Below, in pieces: positions 8,731-17,263 of a DNA stretch of 32,949 nucleotides. The position numbers and the translations under genes were made by a program. Origin of the DNA: Chitinophagaceae bacterium (GTDB taxonomy: Bacteria > Bacteroidota > Bacteroidia > Chitinophagales > Chitinophagaceae); NCBI GenBank assembly GCA_004322425.1, contig SCVJ01000007.1, forward strand, positions 1 through 32,949, in the 5' to 3' direction. The first letter of the stretch is position 1. Every line of letters begins with the position of its first letter. The notes under the pieces were generated by a model. The model was not told where the DNA came from. It did no database searches and saw only the letters and a list, made by a program, of their open reading frames with translations.

Positions 8731-9756
8731 ATGGGACTTTTTAACTGGTTTACACAAGAAATAGCTATCGACTTAGGTACAGCGAATACCCTCATTATTC
8801 ATAATGATGAAATAGTGGTTAATGAACCATCAATCATTGCGCTTAATCGAAACAATCCAAAAGAGGTTTTGGCAATTGGTAAAAGAGCATTGATGATGCA
8901 TGAAAAAACGCATGAAAGTATTCGTACAGTTCGTCCGTTGCGGGATGGAGTAATTGCCGATTTTAATGCTGCCGAATTAATGATTCGCGAATTAATAAAA
9001 TTGGTATATCCCAAAAGACCTTTGTTTCCTCCCAGTTGGAGAATGATGATTTGTATTCCTTCTTCCATTACAGAAGTAGAAAAAAGAGCAGTACGCGATA
9101 GTGCCGAACAAGCCGGTGCTCGAGAAGTATATTTAATTCATGAACCAATGGCTGCTGCACTTGGAATTGGAATTGATGTAGAAGAACCAGTTGGAAATAT
9201 GATTATTGATATTGGTGGTGGAACTACAGGTATTTCTGTAATTGCATTGGCAGGAATTGTTTGCGATCAAAGTATTCGAATTGCAGGCGATGAATTTACC
9301 GCCGATATTATGGAAGCACTACGCCGCTATCATAGTTTATTGATTGGTGAAAGAACGGCCGAGCAAATAAAAATTCAAGTTGGGTCAGCACTTAAAGACT
9401 TAGATAATCCACCCGAAGATATTCCCGTATATGGACGCGATTTGGTAACAGGTATTCCTAAGCAAATTTTTGTTAGCTATCAGGAAATAGCGGAAGCGCT
9501 GGACAAAAGTGTTTTCAAAATTGAAGAAGCTATTTTAAAAGCATTGGAGCAAACTCCGCCCGAGTTAGCAGCCGATATTTATCGTCGTGGTTTGTATATT
9601 ACTGGAGGTGGCGCTTTACTTCGTGGTCTGGACAAACGATTAAGTCAAAAAATAAAATTACCAGTGCATATTGCCGACGACCCACTTAAAAGTGTTGTAA
9701 GAGGTACGGGCATTGCATTAAAAAATTATGACAGATTTCCGTTTGTTATGCGCTAA
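8731..9756 (+). CDS. mreB: Rod shape-determining protein MreB (bacterial actin)
   Basis: A 341-residue actin-fold ATPase that polymerises under the inner membrane and directs the elongasome. Motifs: phosphate 1 IAIDLGTANTLI near the N-terminus, MICIPSSITEVEKRAV, phosphate 2 IDIGGGTTGISVIAL, and the adenosine motif ITGGGALLRGLD. The N-terminal MGLFNWF is an amphipathic membrane-binding stretch as in other MreB proteins; that and the promoter at 8677-8706 decide the ATG at 8731 over an in-frame TTG/ATG upstream. It is the first gene of the classical operon mreB-mreC-mreD-mrdA-rodA, all on the plus strand. Length equals the family norm. Confidence 0.97.
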   Translation: MGLFNWFTQEIAIDLGTANTLIIHNDEIVVNEPSIIALNRNNPKEVLAIGKRALMMHEKTHESIRTVRPLRDGVIADFNAAELMIRELIKLVYPKRPLFPPSWRMMICIPSSITEVEKRAVRDSAEQAGAREVYLIHEPMAAALGIGIDVEEPVGNMIIDIGGGTTGISVIALAGIVCDQSIRIAGDEFTADIMEALRRYHSLLIGERTAEQIKIQVGSALKDLDNPPEDIPVYGRDLVTGIPKQIFVSYQEIAEALDKSVFKIEEAILKALEQTPPELAADIYRRGLYITGGGALLRGLDKRLSQKIKLPVHIADDPLKSVVRGTGIALKNYDRFPFVMR

Positions 9757-9843
9757 GTAATTTGAAAGACCGAATAATTTTTTTAAAAAAGTTCAAATAT
9801 TATTTCTACCTCGTATCTTGGACATTGAATTCTCTTTCATTTC

Positions 9844-10722
9844 ATGCGTAATATATTTTTGTTTCTTCGTCGGTATTCCACATTTTTTATTTTTCTTGTA
9901 TTACAAGTAATTGCATTAGTTATGTTGTTTAGATACAATAACTATCAACGTGCAATTTTTTTAGGAAAAGCAACTGAGATAACTGGTTTTTTCAATTCAA
10001 AATATAATAAAGCAGAAGATTTTTTTCATTTAAGAAATGAAAATATTAGGGTTCATCAAATGAATGACTCGTTGCGAAATCTATTGTATTCTAATTTTAT
10101 AATTCCCGACTCAGACGCTACCATTGTTGTTGATACAATTAAATATGATACAACCGGTAAGGTGCGCCGCTATATTAGCAGAGCAGCACAGGTGGTTAAT
10201 AATTCTGTAAATGAAGAAAAAAATTATATTCAATTAAACCGAGGTTCACTTCAGGGTATTGCAGATAATATGTCGGTCATTAATTCAGATGGAACAGTTG
10301 TAGGCGTGGTTGTAAATGTGAGTGATAATTTTAGCCAGGTGATGAGTTTGTTGCACGTACAAAGCAGGGTAAATGCAATGTTGAAAAAGAGTAGAAACAA
10401 TGGTAGGGTTGAATGGGATGGGAAGCATCCTTTTTTTCTTACCGTAAAAGATATTCCAAAAAGTGATAATGTTACGCTTGGTGATTCAGTGGTAACCGGA
10501 CTGTATTCGTATAATTTTCCACCGGGTTTATTAATAGGGACTGTGGCAGAAATCATCAATGAAAAGAGTACAAATTTTTATAGTTTAAAAATAAGGACCA
10601 GTACAAATTTTCAAAATTTGCAACAGGTTTTTGTGATTGAAAATTTACAAAGAAGCGAGCAAGTTGAATTAAATAAAGCCACACATAAAAAAATTGATGA
10701 AATAAATAAACGAAAAAATTGA
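9844..10722 (+). CDS. mreC: Rod shape-determining protein MreC
   Basis: A 292-residue bitopic membrane protein: a short basic N-terminus, one transmembrane helix (about residues 12-30, YSTFFIFLVLQVIALVMLF), a periplasmic coiled-coil region (about 45-80, rich in Asn/Arg/Glu) and two small beta domains. Visible family motifs include RAAQVVNNSVNEEKNYIQLN and NRGSLQGIADNMSVI, the conserved N-x-G-x-x-G-I turn of MreC. It links MreB to PBP2 and activates it. It sits 87 bases after mreB; its stop overlaps the mreD start by four bases. Confidence 0.93.
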   Translation: MRNIFLFLRRYSTFFIFLVLQVIALVMLFRYNNYQRAIFLGKATEITGFFNSKYNKAEDFFHLRNENIRVHQMNDSLRNLLYSNFIIPDSDATIVVDTIKYDTTGKVRRYISRAAQVVNNSVNEEKNYIQLNRGSLQGIADNMSVINSDGTVVGVVVNVSDNFSQVMSLLHVQSRVNAMLKKSRNNGRVEWDGKHPFFLTVKDIPKSDNVTLGDSVVTGLYSYNFPPGLLIGTVAEIINEKSTNFYSLKIRTSTNFQNLQQVFVIENLQRSEQVELNKATHKKIDEINKRKN

Positions 10723-11252
10723 ACAACCTATTCTTAAATAGTATTCGGATGGTGCTTTTTCTTGGGCTACAAATTTATGTACTCAACAATGTCCCACCGT
10801 TGCACCAATTCATATCACCTATTATTTATTATTTATTCTTATTATGGTTACCTTTTTCTGTTTCTAGATTGGGCTTGCTTTTTCTGGGTTTTTTATTGGG
10901 GCTATCTATAGATTATTTTTTAGTAACGCCAGGGCTAAATACGGCAGTTTGTTTAGTTATCGCATACGTTCGTCCTTTTTTGATAAGTGTTTTAATTCCG
11001 CACGATAAAGCTGAGTTTAATTTTCGTGAACCTTCAGCTGTTGCAATGGGATGGGTTCCTTATATAACTTATGTGATGCTACTTTCATTTTTATTTCATG
11101 GCTACATTTCTTTCTTGGAATGGCTTCAGTGGGGCGGTTTTTTTGATTTTATTTTAAAAACAATTAGCGCTACTTTGATTAGCACCCTACTAGCAATAAC
11201 CAGCGAGGTGCTTTTTCCCCGAAAAGGAAAACTAAGATCCAGTGGACGTTAA
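10719..11252 (+). CDS. mreD: Rod shape-determining protein MreD
   Basis: A 177-residue polytopic membrane protein with five or six hydrophobic helices (for example YVLNNVPPLHQFISPIIYYL and LPFSVSRLGLLFLGFLLGLS). The conserved FLLGLSIDYF segment is typical of Bacteroidota MreD. I choose the TTG at 10719, which overlaps the mreC stop as TTGA; the next in-frame ATG (10749) would remove the first ten residues, which look like the usual N-terminus of this family. It is part of the elongasome and modulates the MreC-PBP2 interaction. Confidence 0.88.
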   Translation: MNNLFLNSIRMVLFLGLQIYVLNNVPPLHQFISPIIYYLFLLWLPFSVSRLGLLFLGFLLGLSIDYFLVTPGLNTAVCLVIAYVRPFLISVLIPHDKAEFNFREPSAVAMGWVPYITYVMLLSFLFHGYISFLEWLQWGGFFDFILKTISATLISTLLAITSEVLFPRKGKLRSSGR

Positions 11253-11281
11253 AAAAATAGCCAAATAGAATTTTTACCTTG

Positions 11282-11289
11282 TAGCTTTG
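11282..11289 (+). promoter_or_regulatory. -7 element upstream of mrdA
   Basis: TAGCTTTG, an exact TAnnTTTG match, lies 35 bases before the mrdA ATG in the 72-base mreD-mrdA gap. It could be an internal operon promoter. No -33 TTG is seen at 19 bases. Confidence 0.35.
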
Positions 11290-11324
11290 AAACTCAAAAA
11301 TTATCCCTTCATCTTCAAGCAACT

Positions 11325-13388
11325 ATGTCTGCGTTTAATCAATCAAGGAGCTATATTATTAAGTTAGTTTTTCTTATTTCCTTTTTTATTGTATTGGTGC
11401 AACTTTTTTATATGCAAGTTGTTTCTAATAAGTACGAAAAATTAGCACACGATCTTTCGGTTTATCCTAAAATTATTTATCCCGAACGGGGAATTATTTA
11501 CGATAGAAATGGTAAAGCCATTTTAAACAATTCTATCATGTATGACTTGATGGTAACTCCTGCCGAAGTGAAGAATATTGATACGCTTGAATTTTGCAAC
11601 ATCATGGAAATGGATACGGCAGAATTTAAAAATCGAATAAACGATGCCATTTTTAAAAATTCAAAAGTTCGTCCTTCTGTTTTTGAAGATTTATTACCCA
11701 CTTATTTACAGGCACGGTTTGAAGAAAATAGCTGGAAATTTCCTGGATTTGTTTTGGTTCAACGACCCATTCGAACCTATCCTTTTAATGCGGCTGCGCA
11801 CATTCTCGGCTATATTGGAGAAGCGGATACGGCGCAAATTAGACGAACAGGAAATTTTTACCGAATGGGAGATTATGTTGGGAAAAATGGAATAGAAGCT
11901 TCCTATGAAAATATTTTGATGGGACAAAGAGGTGTACAATATTTGATAAGAGATAATAAAAATAGATTAGTGGGTGCTTATCAAAAAGGAACATTGGATA
12001 CTGTGGCAATTGCCGGTAGAAGTTTACGTACTTATATTGATATAGAAGTTCAACAATTAGCGGAAAAATTACTCTCGAATAAAGTGGGAGCTATCGTTGC
12101 AATTGAACCAAAAACTGGCGGCATTATTGCCATGGCATCAGGCCCCAATTTTAATCCCAATGATTTAACCGGACCAGATAAAAGTAAAAATTTTGCAAAA
12201 TTGCAATTGGATGTTTCCGCACCCATGTTGAACAGAGCAATTAAAGGACAGTATCCACCTGGTTCAACTATAAAAATATTGGGCGCCATTACTGCACTGG
12301 ATGAAGGAATCATAACTGAAAAATTCGGATACAATTGTAATGGGAGATATTTTTCTTGTGGCATTGGCAAGCCGGCTTGTTCGCATCATAATATTGGACA
12401 TGCTGCCAACTTACGAATGGCTATTGCCAATTCTTGCAATTCATATTTTACTCATTTATATCGAATGACGGTTGATAATCCAAAATATAAAAATGTAAAA
12501 GAAGGATATACCGTTTGGCAGAATTATATGAATAGTTTTGGGTTGGGTGTTAAATTAGGCATTGACTTGCCCAGCGAAGACAAAGGAAATATTCCAGACA
12601 CGGTTGTTTATAATAAAGATTATAGAAGTAGATGGAACTCCTGCACAAATCTTACATTGGGTATTGGGCAAGATAAAATGCTAGCTACTCCATTACAATT
12701 GGCAAATGCTATGTGCATTATTGCTAATAAAGGATTTTATATTACACCTCACTTTGTTTCAAAAATTGATGGTGAAACTGCTGCCGATACCGTATTGAAT
12801 CGTTATAGAACTAAGCATGAGATTTCTGCGAAAATTTCAGATTCATTGTACGAAATTGTTATTGGCGGCATGCAGGATGTTGTTGAAAGAGGAACTGCAG
12901 GCAATGCAAGAATTCCTGGCATTACTGTTTGTGGTAAAACAGGAACTGCAGAGAATAAAAAAGTAATTGATGGAAAGGTGATACAACTTGCCGATCATTC
13001 TTTTTTTGTTTGTTTTGCTCCAAGAGAAAATCCAAAAATTGCAATTGCCATTGTGGTTGAAAATAGTGGCTTTGGAAATACATGGGCTGCTCCCATTGCT
13101 AAGATGATAATGGAAAAATATCTGAATGATTCGTTAAGTACAGAAAGTCAAACAAAATGGTTGGATTATATCAGCAGTAAAAATCTATTACCTTCTTATT
13201 TAAAGCGCCTGCAAACCAAAACAGATTCTGTTCGGGCTTTTGATTGGTTCAAACTAACAAAAGACAGTAGTTATATTAAAAAATATAAACGTACTAATAA
13301 AATAAGTGATAAGGGTTCTAAAAATAAAAAAGAACGCAAAGTGCAAACTAGTTCTACAGCTGCATTGTTGCCAAAAAAACATTTCTAA
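11325..13388 (+). CDS. mrdA: Penicillin-binding protein 2, elongasome transpeptidase
   Basis: A 687-residue class B penicillin-binding protein that crosslinks peptidoglycan during side-wall growth with RodA. It has a short cytoplasmic tail, one transmembrane helix (about residues 11-31), a pedestal domain starting with YPERGIIYDRNG, and a transpeptidase domain with all three active-site motifs: S-x-x-K in PPGSTIK (Ser314, Lys317), S-x-N in ANSCNS (Ser370, Asn372) and KTG in CGKTGTAEN (538-540). The C-terminus has a long basic, lysine-rich tail (about residues 650-687) that is probably disordered. It is the fourth gene of the rod-shape operon and the likely target of mecillinam-type beta-lactams. 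Confidence 0.96.
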   Translation: MSAFNQSRSYIIKLVFLISFFIVLVQLFYMQVVSNKYEKLAHDLSVYPKIIYPERGIIYDRNGKAILNNSIMYDLMVTPAEVKNIDTLEFCNIMEMDTAEFKNRINDAIFKNSKVRPSVFEDLLPTYLQARFEENSWKFPGFVLVQRPIRTYPFNAAAHILGYIGEADTAQIRRTGNFYRMGDYVGKNGIEASYENILMGQRGVQYLIRDNKNRLVGAYQKGTLDTVAIAGRSLRTYIDIEVQQLAEKLLSNKVGAIVAIEPKTGGIIAMASGPNFNPNDLTGPDKSKNFAKLQLDVSAPMLNRAIKGQYPPGSTIKILGAITALDEGIITEKFGYNCNGRYFSCGIGKPACSHHNIGHAANLRMAIANSCNSYFTHLYRMTVDNPKYKNVKEGYTVWQNYMNSFGLGVKLGIDLPSEDKGNIPDTVVYNKDYRSRWNSCTNLTLGIGQDKMLATPLQLANAMCIIANKGFYITPHFVSKIDGETAADTVLNRYRTKHEISAKISDSLYEIVIGGMQDVVERGTAGNARIPGITVCGKTGTAENKKVIDGKVIQLADHSFFVCFAPRENPKIAIAIVVENSGFGNTWAAPIAKMIMEKYLNDSLSTESQTKWLDYISSKNLLPSYLKRLQTKTDSVRAFDWFKLTKDSSYIKKYKRTNKISDKGSKNKKERKVQTSSTAALLPKKHF

Positions 13389-13408
13389 TTTGAAAAAAGT
13401 AGAGATTA

Positions 13409-14734
13409 ATGAGTTATAGAAAACAGGAAATAACAAAAGGCATTGATTGGCTATTGCTTTGGTTGTGGCTTCTGCTGTGTTCGATTGGCATACTTGCCAT
13501 ATTTGCTGTAACGTACAAGGACGGGGATTCAGTTATTCAAGCTTTGGTTGGATTTAAAACCGATTACAGTAAACAGTTTTATTTTTTCGGTCTTTCTTTT
13601 ATCATTGGTGTTTTTATTTTATTAACCGACAGTAAATTTTTTACAGCTACAGCTACTATTTGGTATTTACTGGGAATAATAATGTTGCTTTTGGTTTTTC
13701 CGTTTGGCTCGAATGTAAGAGGTACTGAATCTATAATACGAATTGGTGGCTTTCAATTTCAACCGGCAGAGTTTTGTAAAATCTGTGTTTGTTTAGCGTT
13801 GGCAAAATATCTTTCTCAACCACAAAGAGATTTGGGTAGAACTAAAACGCAATTAGTTGCGGCAAGTATTGTTTTACTGCCAGCAATTATTAGCGTCATG
13901 CAAAGTGAAACCGGATTGGCGTTAGTATATTTTTCATTTTTTATTGTGATGTATCGCGAAGGGTTGTCATCTATGATATTAATTGTTGGTTTTTCTGTAG
14001 CAGTAATGGTTGTGGCTACTTTATTGATTGAAAAAAGCACACTTTTCTTTTTTCTCACTTCCCTAGCTCTTGTAACAATATATTTTTTAAGACGTCAAGT
14101 AAAAAAGAAAAAAGCAGTACTCTTTTCTGTTTTATTTATTTGGCTTTTATGTGTCAGTATTCAACGATTTGCGGTTCCTTTCTTTTTTAAGCAAGTACTA
14201 AAGCCGCATCAAGTAGAGAGAATCTTCAGCACAATTGGCAAAGATGTACCTGTTGAATATAGTTTAGACGGAGGCATAGTCGCTAAAAACAAGGATGTAC
14301 ACTACAATGTGAAGCAATCCAAAATTGCAATTGGTAGTGGTGGTTTTTTCGGTAAGGGGTTATTAAAAGGAACGCAAACTCGATACGATTTTGTTCCGGA
14401 GCAACGAACCGATTTTATTTTTTGCGCAATTGGGGAAGGCTTTGGTTTTATGGGCAGCTTTGTATTAATTGGTTTATATGTTCTTCTTCTTTTCCGAATC
14501 ATTTTGTTGGCAGAGCGGCAAAGAAGCACGTTCAGTAGAAGTTATGCCTATGGCGTTGCTGCTGTTTTCTTTTTTCATATAATTATTAATATAACCATGA
14601 CGGTAGGGCTTGCGCCAGTTATTGGTATCCCACTTCCATTTCTTAGTTACGGAGGAACTTCGTTGCTCACGAATTCTATTTTACTTTTTATTTTAGCACG
14701 ATTAGATGCTGATCGGCAAATGGGGATGAGATAA
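13409..14734 (+). CDS. rodA: Peptidoglycan polymerase RodA (SEDS family)
   Basis: A 441-residue SEDS glycosyltransferase that polymerises lipid II in partnership with PBP2. About ten transmembrane helices are evident. Conserved parts: IRIGGFQFQPAEFCKI (normally GGFxxQPSEFxK), the extracellular loop VKQSKIAIGSGGFFGKGLLK, FVPEQRTDFIFCAIGEG with the catalytic aspartate (Asp335), and GIPLPFLSYGGTSLL near the C-terminus. The loop between the middle helices is longer than in E. coli RodA and carries a basic RRQVKKKK stretch, giving 441 rather than about 370 residues, as usual in Bacteroidota. It starts 20 bases after the mrdA stop. Confidence 0.95.
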   Translation: MSYRKQEITKGIDWLLLWLWLLLCSIGILAIFAVTYKDGDSVIQALVGFKTDYSKQFYFFGLSFIIGVFILLTDSKFFTATATIWYLLGIIMLLLVFPFGSNVRGTESIIRIGGFQFQPAEFCKICVCLALAKYLSQPQRDLGRTKTQLVAASIVLLPAIISVMQSETGLALVYFSFFIVMYREGLSSMILIVGFSVAVMVVATLLIEKSTLFFFLTSLALVTIYFLRRQVKKKKAVLFSVLFIWLLCVSIQRFAVPFFFKQVLKPHQVERIFSTIGKDVPVEYSLDGGIVAKNKDVHYNVKQSKIAIGSGGFFGKGLLKGTQTRYDFVPEQRTDFIFCAIGEGFGFMGSFVLIGLYVLLLFRIILLAERQRSTFSRSYAYGVAAVFFFHIIINITMTVGLAPVIGIPLPFLSYGGTSLLTNSILLFILARLDADRQMGMR

Positions 14735-14769
14735 AAACAGCAACAATATTTTCTAAAAATTAGGAGTTG

Positions 14770-14777
14770 TATTTTTG
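14770..14777 (+). promoter_or_regulatory. -7 element upstream of the MBL-fold gene
   Basis: TATTTTTG, an exact TAnnTTTG match, ends six bases before the ATG at 14784. If functional, transcription would start at or next to the start codon. Confidence 0.35.
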
Positions 14778-14783
14778 ATAGCT

Positions 14784-15518
14784 ATGAAAATTATTCCACT
14801 TTCAGAAGGGTGCTTTACCATAGATAGTTCCAAAGAATTTATTCCTTTTGATGAGCACAAACATTTATTGGTGGATCGTCCAAAGGGGAGTTTACTGGTA
14901 GAGATTCAACCCTTCGTCGTAATAACAAAAAATGATATAATAATTATCGATACTGGACTTGGCATTGCAAAAAACGGAAGACCGCAAATTCATCAAAACC
15001 TGATGAATGTTGGTATTAACTCATCGGAAGTAACCAAAGTTCTACTTTCACATTTGCATAAAGATCATGCTGGCGGTATATTAAAAAAACAATCAATTGC
15101 TGAACTTAATTTTCCTAATGCAACTTATTTTGTTCATGAAAAAGAATTTGAGAATGCTTTTAGTACAAACTCAGCTTCTTATAATTTGGATGAACTTAAT
15201 AAATTAAAATCATCTTCAAAGCTTTGCCTGCTGAAAGATGAGAACGGTGCCATTGAAAATTATATTGAGTATAAAATAACTGGAGCTCATTCTATTTATC
15301 ACCAAGTATTCTGGATTCGGGAGGAAGGACAAATAGCATTTTTTGGTGGCGATGATGCGCCACAGTTACAACAAATGAAACATCGATTTATTGCAAAGTA
15401 TGATTATGGCGGTAGAAAAGCAATGGAGTTGCGAAAGGAATGGTGGGAAAAAGGGTTGCAAGAAAAATGGACTTTTATGTTCTATCACGATATTAAAAAT
15501 CCAGTTTGGAATTTTTAA
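14784..15518 (+). CDS. MBL-fold metallohydrolase
   Basis: A 244-residue metallo-beta-lactamase-fold protein with the metal-binding signature SHLHKDHAGG (His90, His92, Asp94, His95). Further probable ligands are the His of TGAHSIYH, the Asp of FFGGDDAP and the His of FYHDIK near the C-terminus. The preceding strand IIIIDTGLG is typical of the fold. There is no signal peptide, so it should be cytoplasmic. The family includes lactonases, glyoxalase II and phosphodiesterases; I cannot name a substrate. The ATG at 14784 is preferred over a TTG three codons upstream. It lies 49 bases after rodA on the same strand but probably has its own promoter. Confidence 0.85.
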   Translation: MKIIPLSEGCFTIDSSKEFIPFDEHKHLLVDRPKGSLLVEIQPFVVITKNDIIIIDTGLGIAKNGRPQIHQNLMNVGINSSEVTKVLLSHLHKDHAGGILKKQSIAELNFPNATYFVHEKEFENAFSTNSASYNLDELNKLKSSSKLCLLKDENGAIENYIEYKITGAHSIYHQVFWIREEGQIAFFGGDDAPQLQQMKHRFIAKYDYGGRKAMELRKEWWEKGLQEKWTFMFYHDIKNPVWNF

Positions 15519-15550
15519 TCTAAACAATGATTTGATTTTGAATCCGAAAC

Positions 15551-15958
15551 TTATCTAAAGCGTTTACGAACCTGGTCGTTTCTATGTTGTATCCTATCTT
15601 TTCTTAAAGCATCCAATTCACGAATGAATAAATCTTGTTGGCGAAAAACCTCGTTGCTTCTTGGCTCACCCATTATTTCTTTAAAATTGGATCTGTAGCG
15701 AAGACGTAGTTCAATAATTTTTTGTTGACGAAAAAGTGGATCGGCTCTATTTTCTTTCAAAGCAGAGCGCCATTCATTATAATATCTATAAAAAACAGGC
15801 GTAAACTGATCTGCTTCGTTAGCAGAGAGGCGCATTCTTTTTTGAATAAACTCTTTCATTCGGTCTCTAATCTTTTCCGAATTATCATTAGTTTCTTGTG
15901 CCAGTAATGATGTAACAGTAAAGATTCCAAACCCTAGTATCAAAAATATCTTCTTCAT
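15551..15958 (-). CDS. Spy/CpxP-like periplasmic protein, third gene of a sigma-factor operon
   Basis: A 135-residue exported helical protein. The signal peptide MKKIFLILGFGIFTVTSLLA is followed by a strongly charged alpha-helical chain: DRMKEFIQKRMRLSANEADQ, then a Tyr/Trp-rich FYRYYNEWR, then Arg/Gln/Glu-rich helices. The LSANEADQFTPVFYRY segment resembles the L-T-x-x-Q motif of Spy/CpxP/CnrX proteins, which act as periplasmic chaperones or metal/envelope-stress sensors. It lies 11 bases after the anti-sigma gene. By analogy with CnrX-CnrY-CnrH it may sense an envelope signal and control sigma release. Membership rests on character and context, not a firm alignment. Confidence 0.6.
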   Translation of the reverse strand: MKKIFLILGFGIFTVTSLLAQETNDNSEKIRDRMKEFIQKRMRLSANEADQFTPVFYRYYNEWRSALKENRADPLFRQQKIIELRLRYRSNFKEIMGEPRSNEVFRQQDLFIRELDALRKDRIQHRNDQVRKRFR

Positions 15959-15969
15959 TTTATGTTTTC

Positions 15970-16587
15970 TTAATTCAATATTGTTTCTTCAATAAAATTT
16001 GCTTCATCAAAAAACTGTTGAATTTCATTGTTAGAAACATCTCTCATCAACATTTCCATAGTTTTATCTGTCGATTTCGTGTTATCTTTTAAAAAATTTG
16101 TTTCGGTTTCTCCGGCAAGATTAATAAAACTATTAATTTCTTCAGTGCTTACTTTTTTCATTTTTTGTTCTATCCAACTATGCGGAGCTGTTGATGGATT
16201 AGAATAATTTTTATTGAAGAACTGTAATCCGGTTAGTACTATTAAACCAAACACGGATGCTGCTGCTGCGAAACGAAACCACTTTTTGGAAGCTATGGAA
16301 ATAACTTTAGCAGTAGGTTTATTTTGATTAAAAGTAATTGTTTCAAAATATTGGTCAGGCACTTCGAAGACATTTTCTTTCTTCAGCGTCTTTAATAGTG
16401 GGGCAATAGAATTCAACTCCTCGCTTGCAGTTTGATAGTCAGCACTTGTGCGTACTACTGTCATTAATTTTTCTTCCAAGCCGACAAAATATCCCTGAGG
16501 TATTTGAAAAGGCGTATCCAGAATAGTTTTTGCCAAAAAACTGCCCTGTTCCTGTAACTCCATTACTATTTCGTCTTTTTTCTTCAT
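15970..16587 (-). CDS. Membrane-bound anti-sigma factor (probable)
   Basis: A 205-residue protein with one central transmembrane helix (about residues 105-124, FRFAAAASVFGLIVLTGLQF), an N-terminal cytoplasmic part and a C-terminal periplasmic part. Two short motifs, IPQGYF (29-34) and VPDQYF (76-81), are variants of the VPxGYF motif repeated in many Bacteroidota proteins encoded next to ECF sigma factors. The classical ZAS zinc motif (HxxxCxxC) is absent. It follows the sigma gene by 57 bases and precedes the Spy-like gene by 11 bases. A hairpin at 16600-16614 lies just upstream of its start and may adjust its translation relative to sigma. Confidence 0.72.
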   Translation of the reverse strand: MKKKDEIVMELQEQGSFLAKTILDTPFQIPQGYFVGLEEKLMTVVRTSADYQTASEELNSIAPLLKTLKKENVFEVPDQYFETITFNQNKPTAKVISIASKKWFRFAAAASVFGLIVLTGLQFFNKNYSNPSTAPHSWIEQKMKKVSTEEINSFINLAGETETNFLKDNTKSTDKTMEMLMRDVSNNEIQQFFDEANFIEETILN

Positions 16588-16599
16588 TTAACTGTACAA

Positions 16600-16614
16600 G
16601 CCCCAAGAGGGGGC
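16600..16614 (-). other. Intercistronic GC-rich hairpin between sigma and anti-sigma genes
   Basis: Perfect 5-bp stem GCCCC/GGGGC with a five-base loop in an otherwise AT-rich gap, 12 bases upstream of the anti-sigma ATG. On the transcribed minus strand it is not followed by a T-run, so it is not a standard terminator for this operon. It could shield the ribosome-entry region of the anti-sigma gene or act as an RNA processing or stability element. Confidence 0.5.
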
Positions 16615-16644
16615 ATTTTTAAGACAACGACCCAAAAATAAGGT

Positions 16645-17199
16645 TTAATTGTGGAGCATAAATTCTTCAATTTTTTTTACTGCGTGATGATAGCTTGCCT
16701 TTAAAGCTCCTTCGCTCGTTTCCAAAATTTGGCTCATATCGGCATAGGGCATTTCATCAAAATAGCGAAGTTGAAATACAATCTTCTGTTTTTCAGGAAG
16801 TTGCTGAATAGCCAGCTGAAGTTTCCACTCCAATTTTGAGGCGTCAAAGTGTTTGTCGGCTTTTAATTTGTTCTCAATTCCAGTTGTGCCTTCATCAATC
16901 GAAACCGAAGTTCTTTTCTTTTGCTGTTCAATAAAAGTAAGACATTCGTTTGTTGCCACTCTGTAAAGCCAAGTGTACAATTGACTATTTTCTTTAAAAT
17001 TTTCAAGGCCATTCCAAACTCGAATAGAAACATTTTGAAGTACATCATTGGCATCTTCATGATCCACTACCATTCTGCGAATATGCCAATAAAGTTTTTC
17101 CTGATATTTTTTAAGCATGGCAGTAAACGCTTTTTCTTTCGTAATCGGATTTCGAAATTGAAAAAGTAATTCTGCGTCACTTGTACTCGTCAAAGCCAT
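16645..17199 (-). CDS. ECF-family RNA polymerase sigma factor
   Basis: A 184-residue sigma-70 family protein of the extracytoplasmic-function type. Region 2 is at about residues 22-90, with HEDANDVLQNVSIRVWNGL (47-65) and LYTWLYRVATNECL, which contacts core enzyme and the -10 element. Region 4 is at about 125-180, with LPEKQKIVFQLRYFDEMPYA and the helix-turn-helix ILETSEGALKASYHHAVKKI. There is no region 3, as expected. It is the first gene of a three-gene minus-strand operon with an anti-sigma-like membrane protein and a Spy-like periplasmic protein. The operon promoter was not identified; autoregulation is likely for this class but not visible. Confidence 0.92.
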   Translation of the reverse strand: MALTSTSDAELLFQFRNPITKEKAFTAMLKKYQEKLYWHIRRMVVDHEDANDVLQNVSIRVWNGLENFKENSQLYTWLYRVATNECLTFIEQQKKRTSVSIDEGTTGIENKLKADKHFDASKLEWKLQLAIQQLPEKQKIVFQLRYFDEMPYADMSQILETSEGALKASYHHAVKKIEEFMLHN

Positions 17200-17263
17200 A
17201 TTCAGTTTTTTGGAGTTTGTTGCTTCAAAAAATGTAAAGGAGAATAGGTATAAAAATAGTGGA

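Noticed and set aside
16600-16620. Plus-strand intrinsic terminator (GC stem plus T5) between the sigma and anti-sigma genes
   Set aside because: It looks like a terminator on the plus strand, but all genes here run on the minus strand and the nearest plus-strand gene ends over 1 kb away with a convergent operon between; kept only as an intercistronic hairpin.
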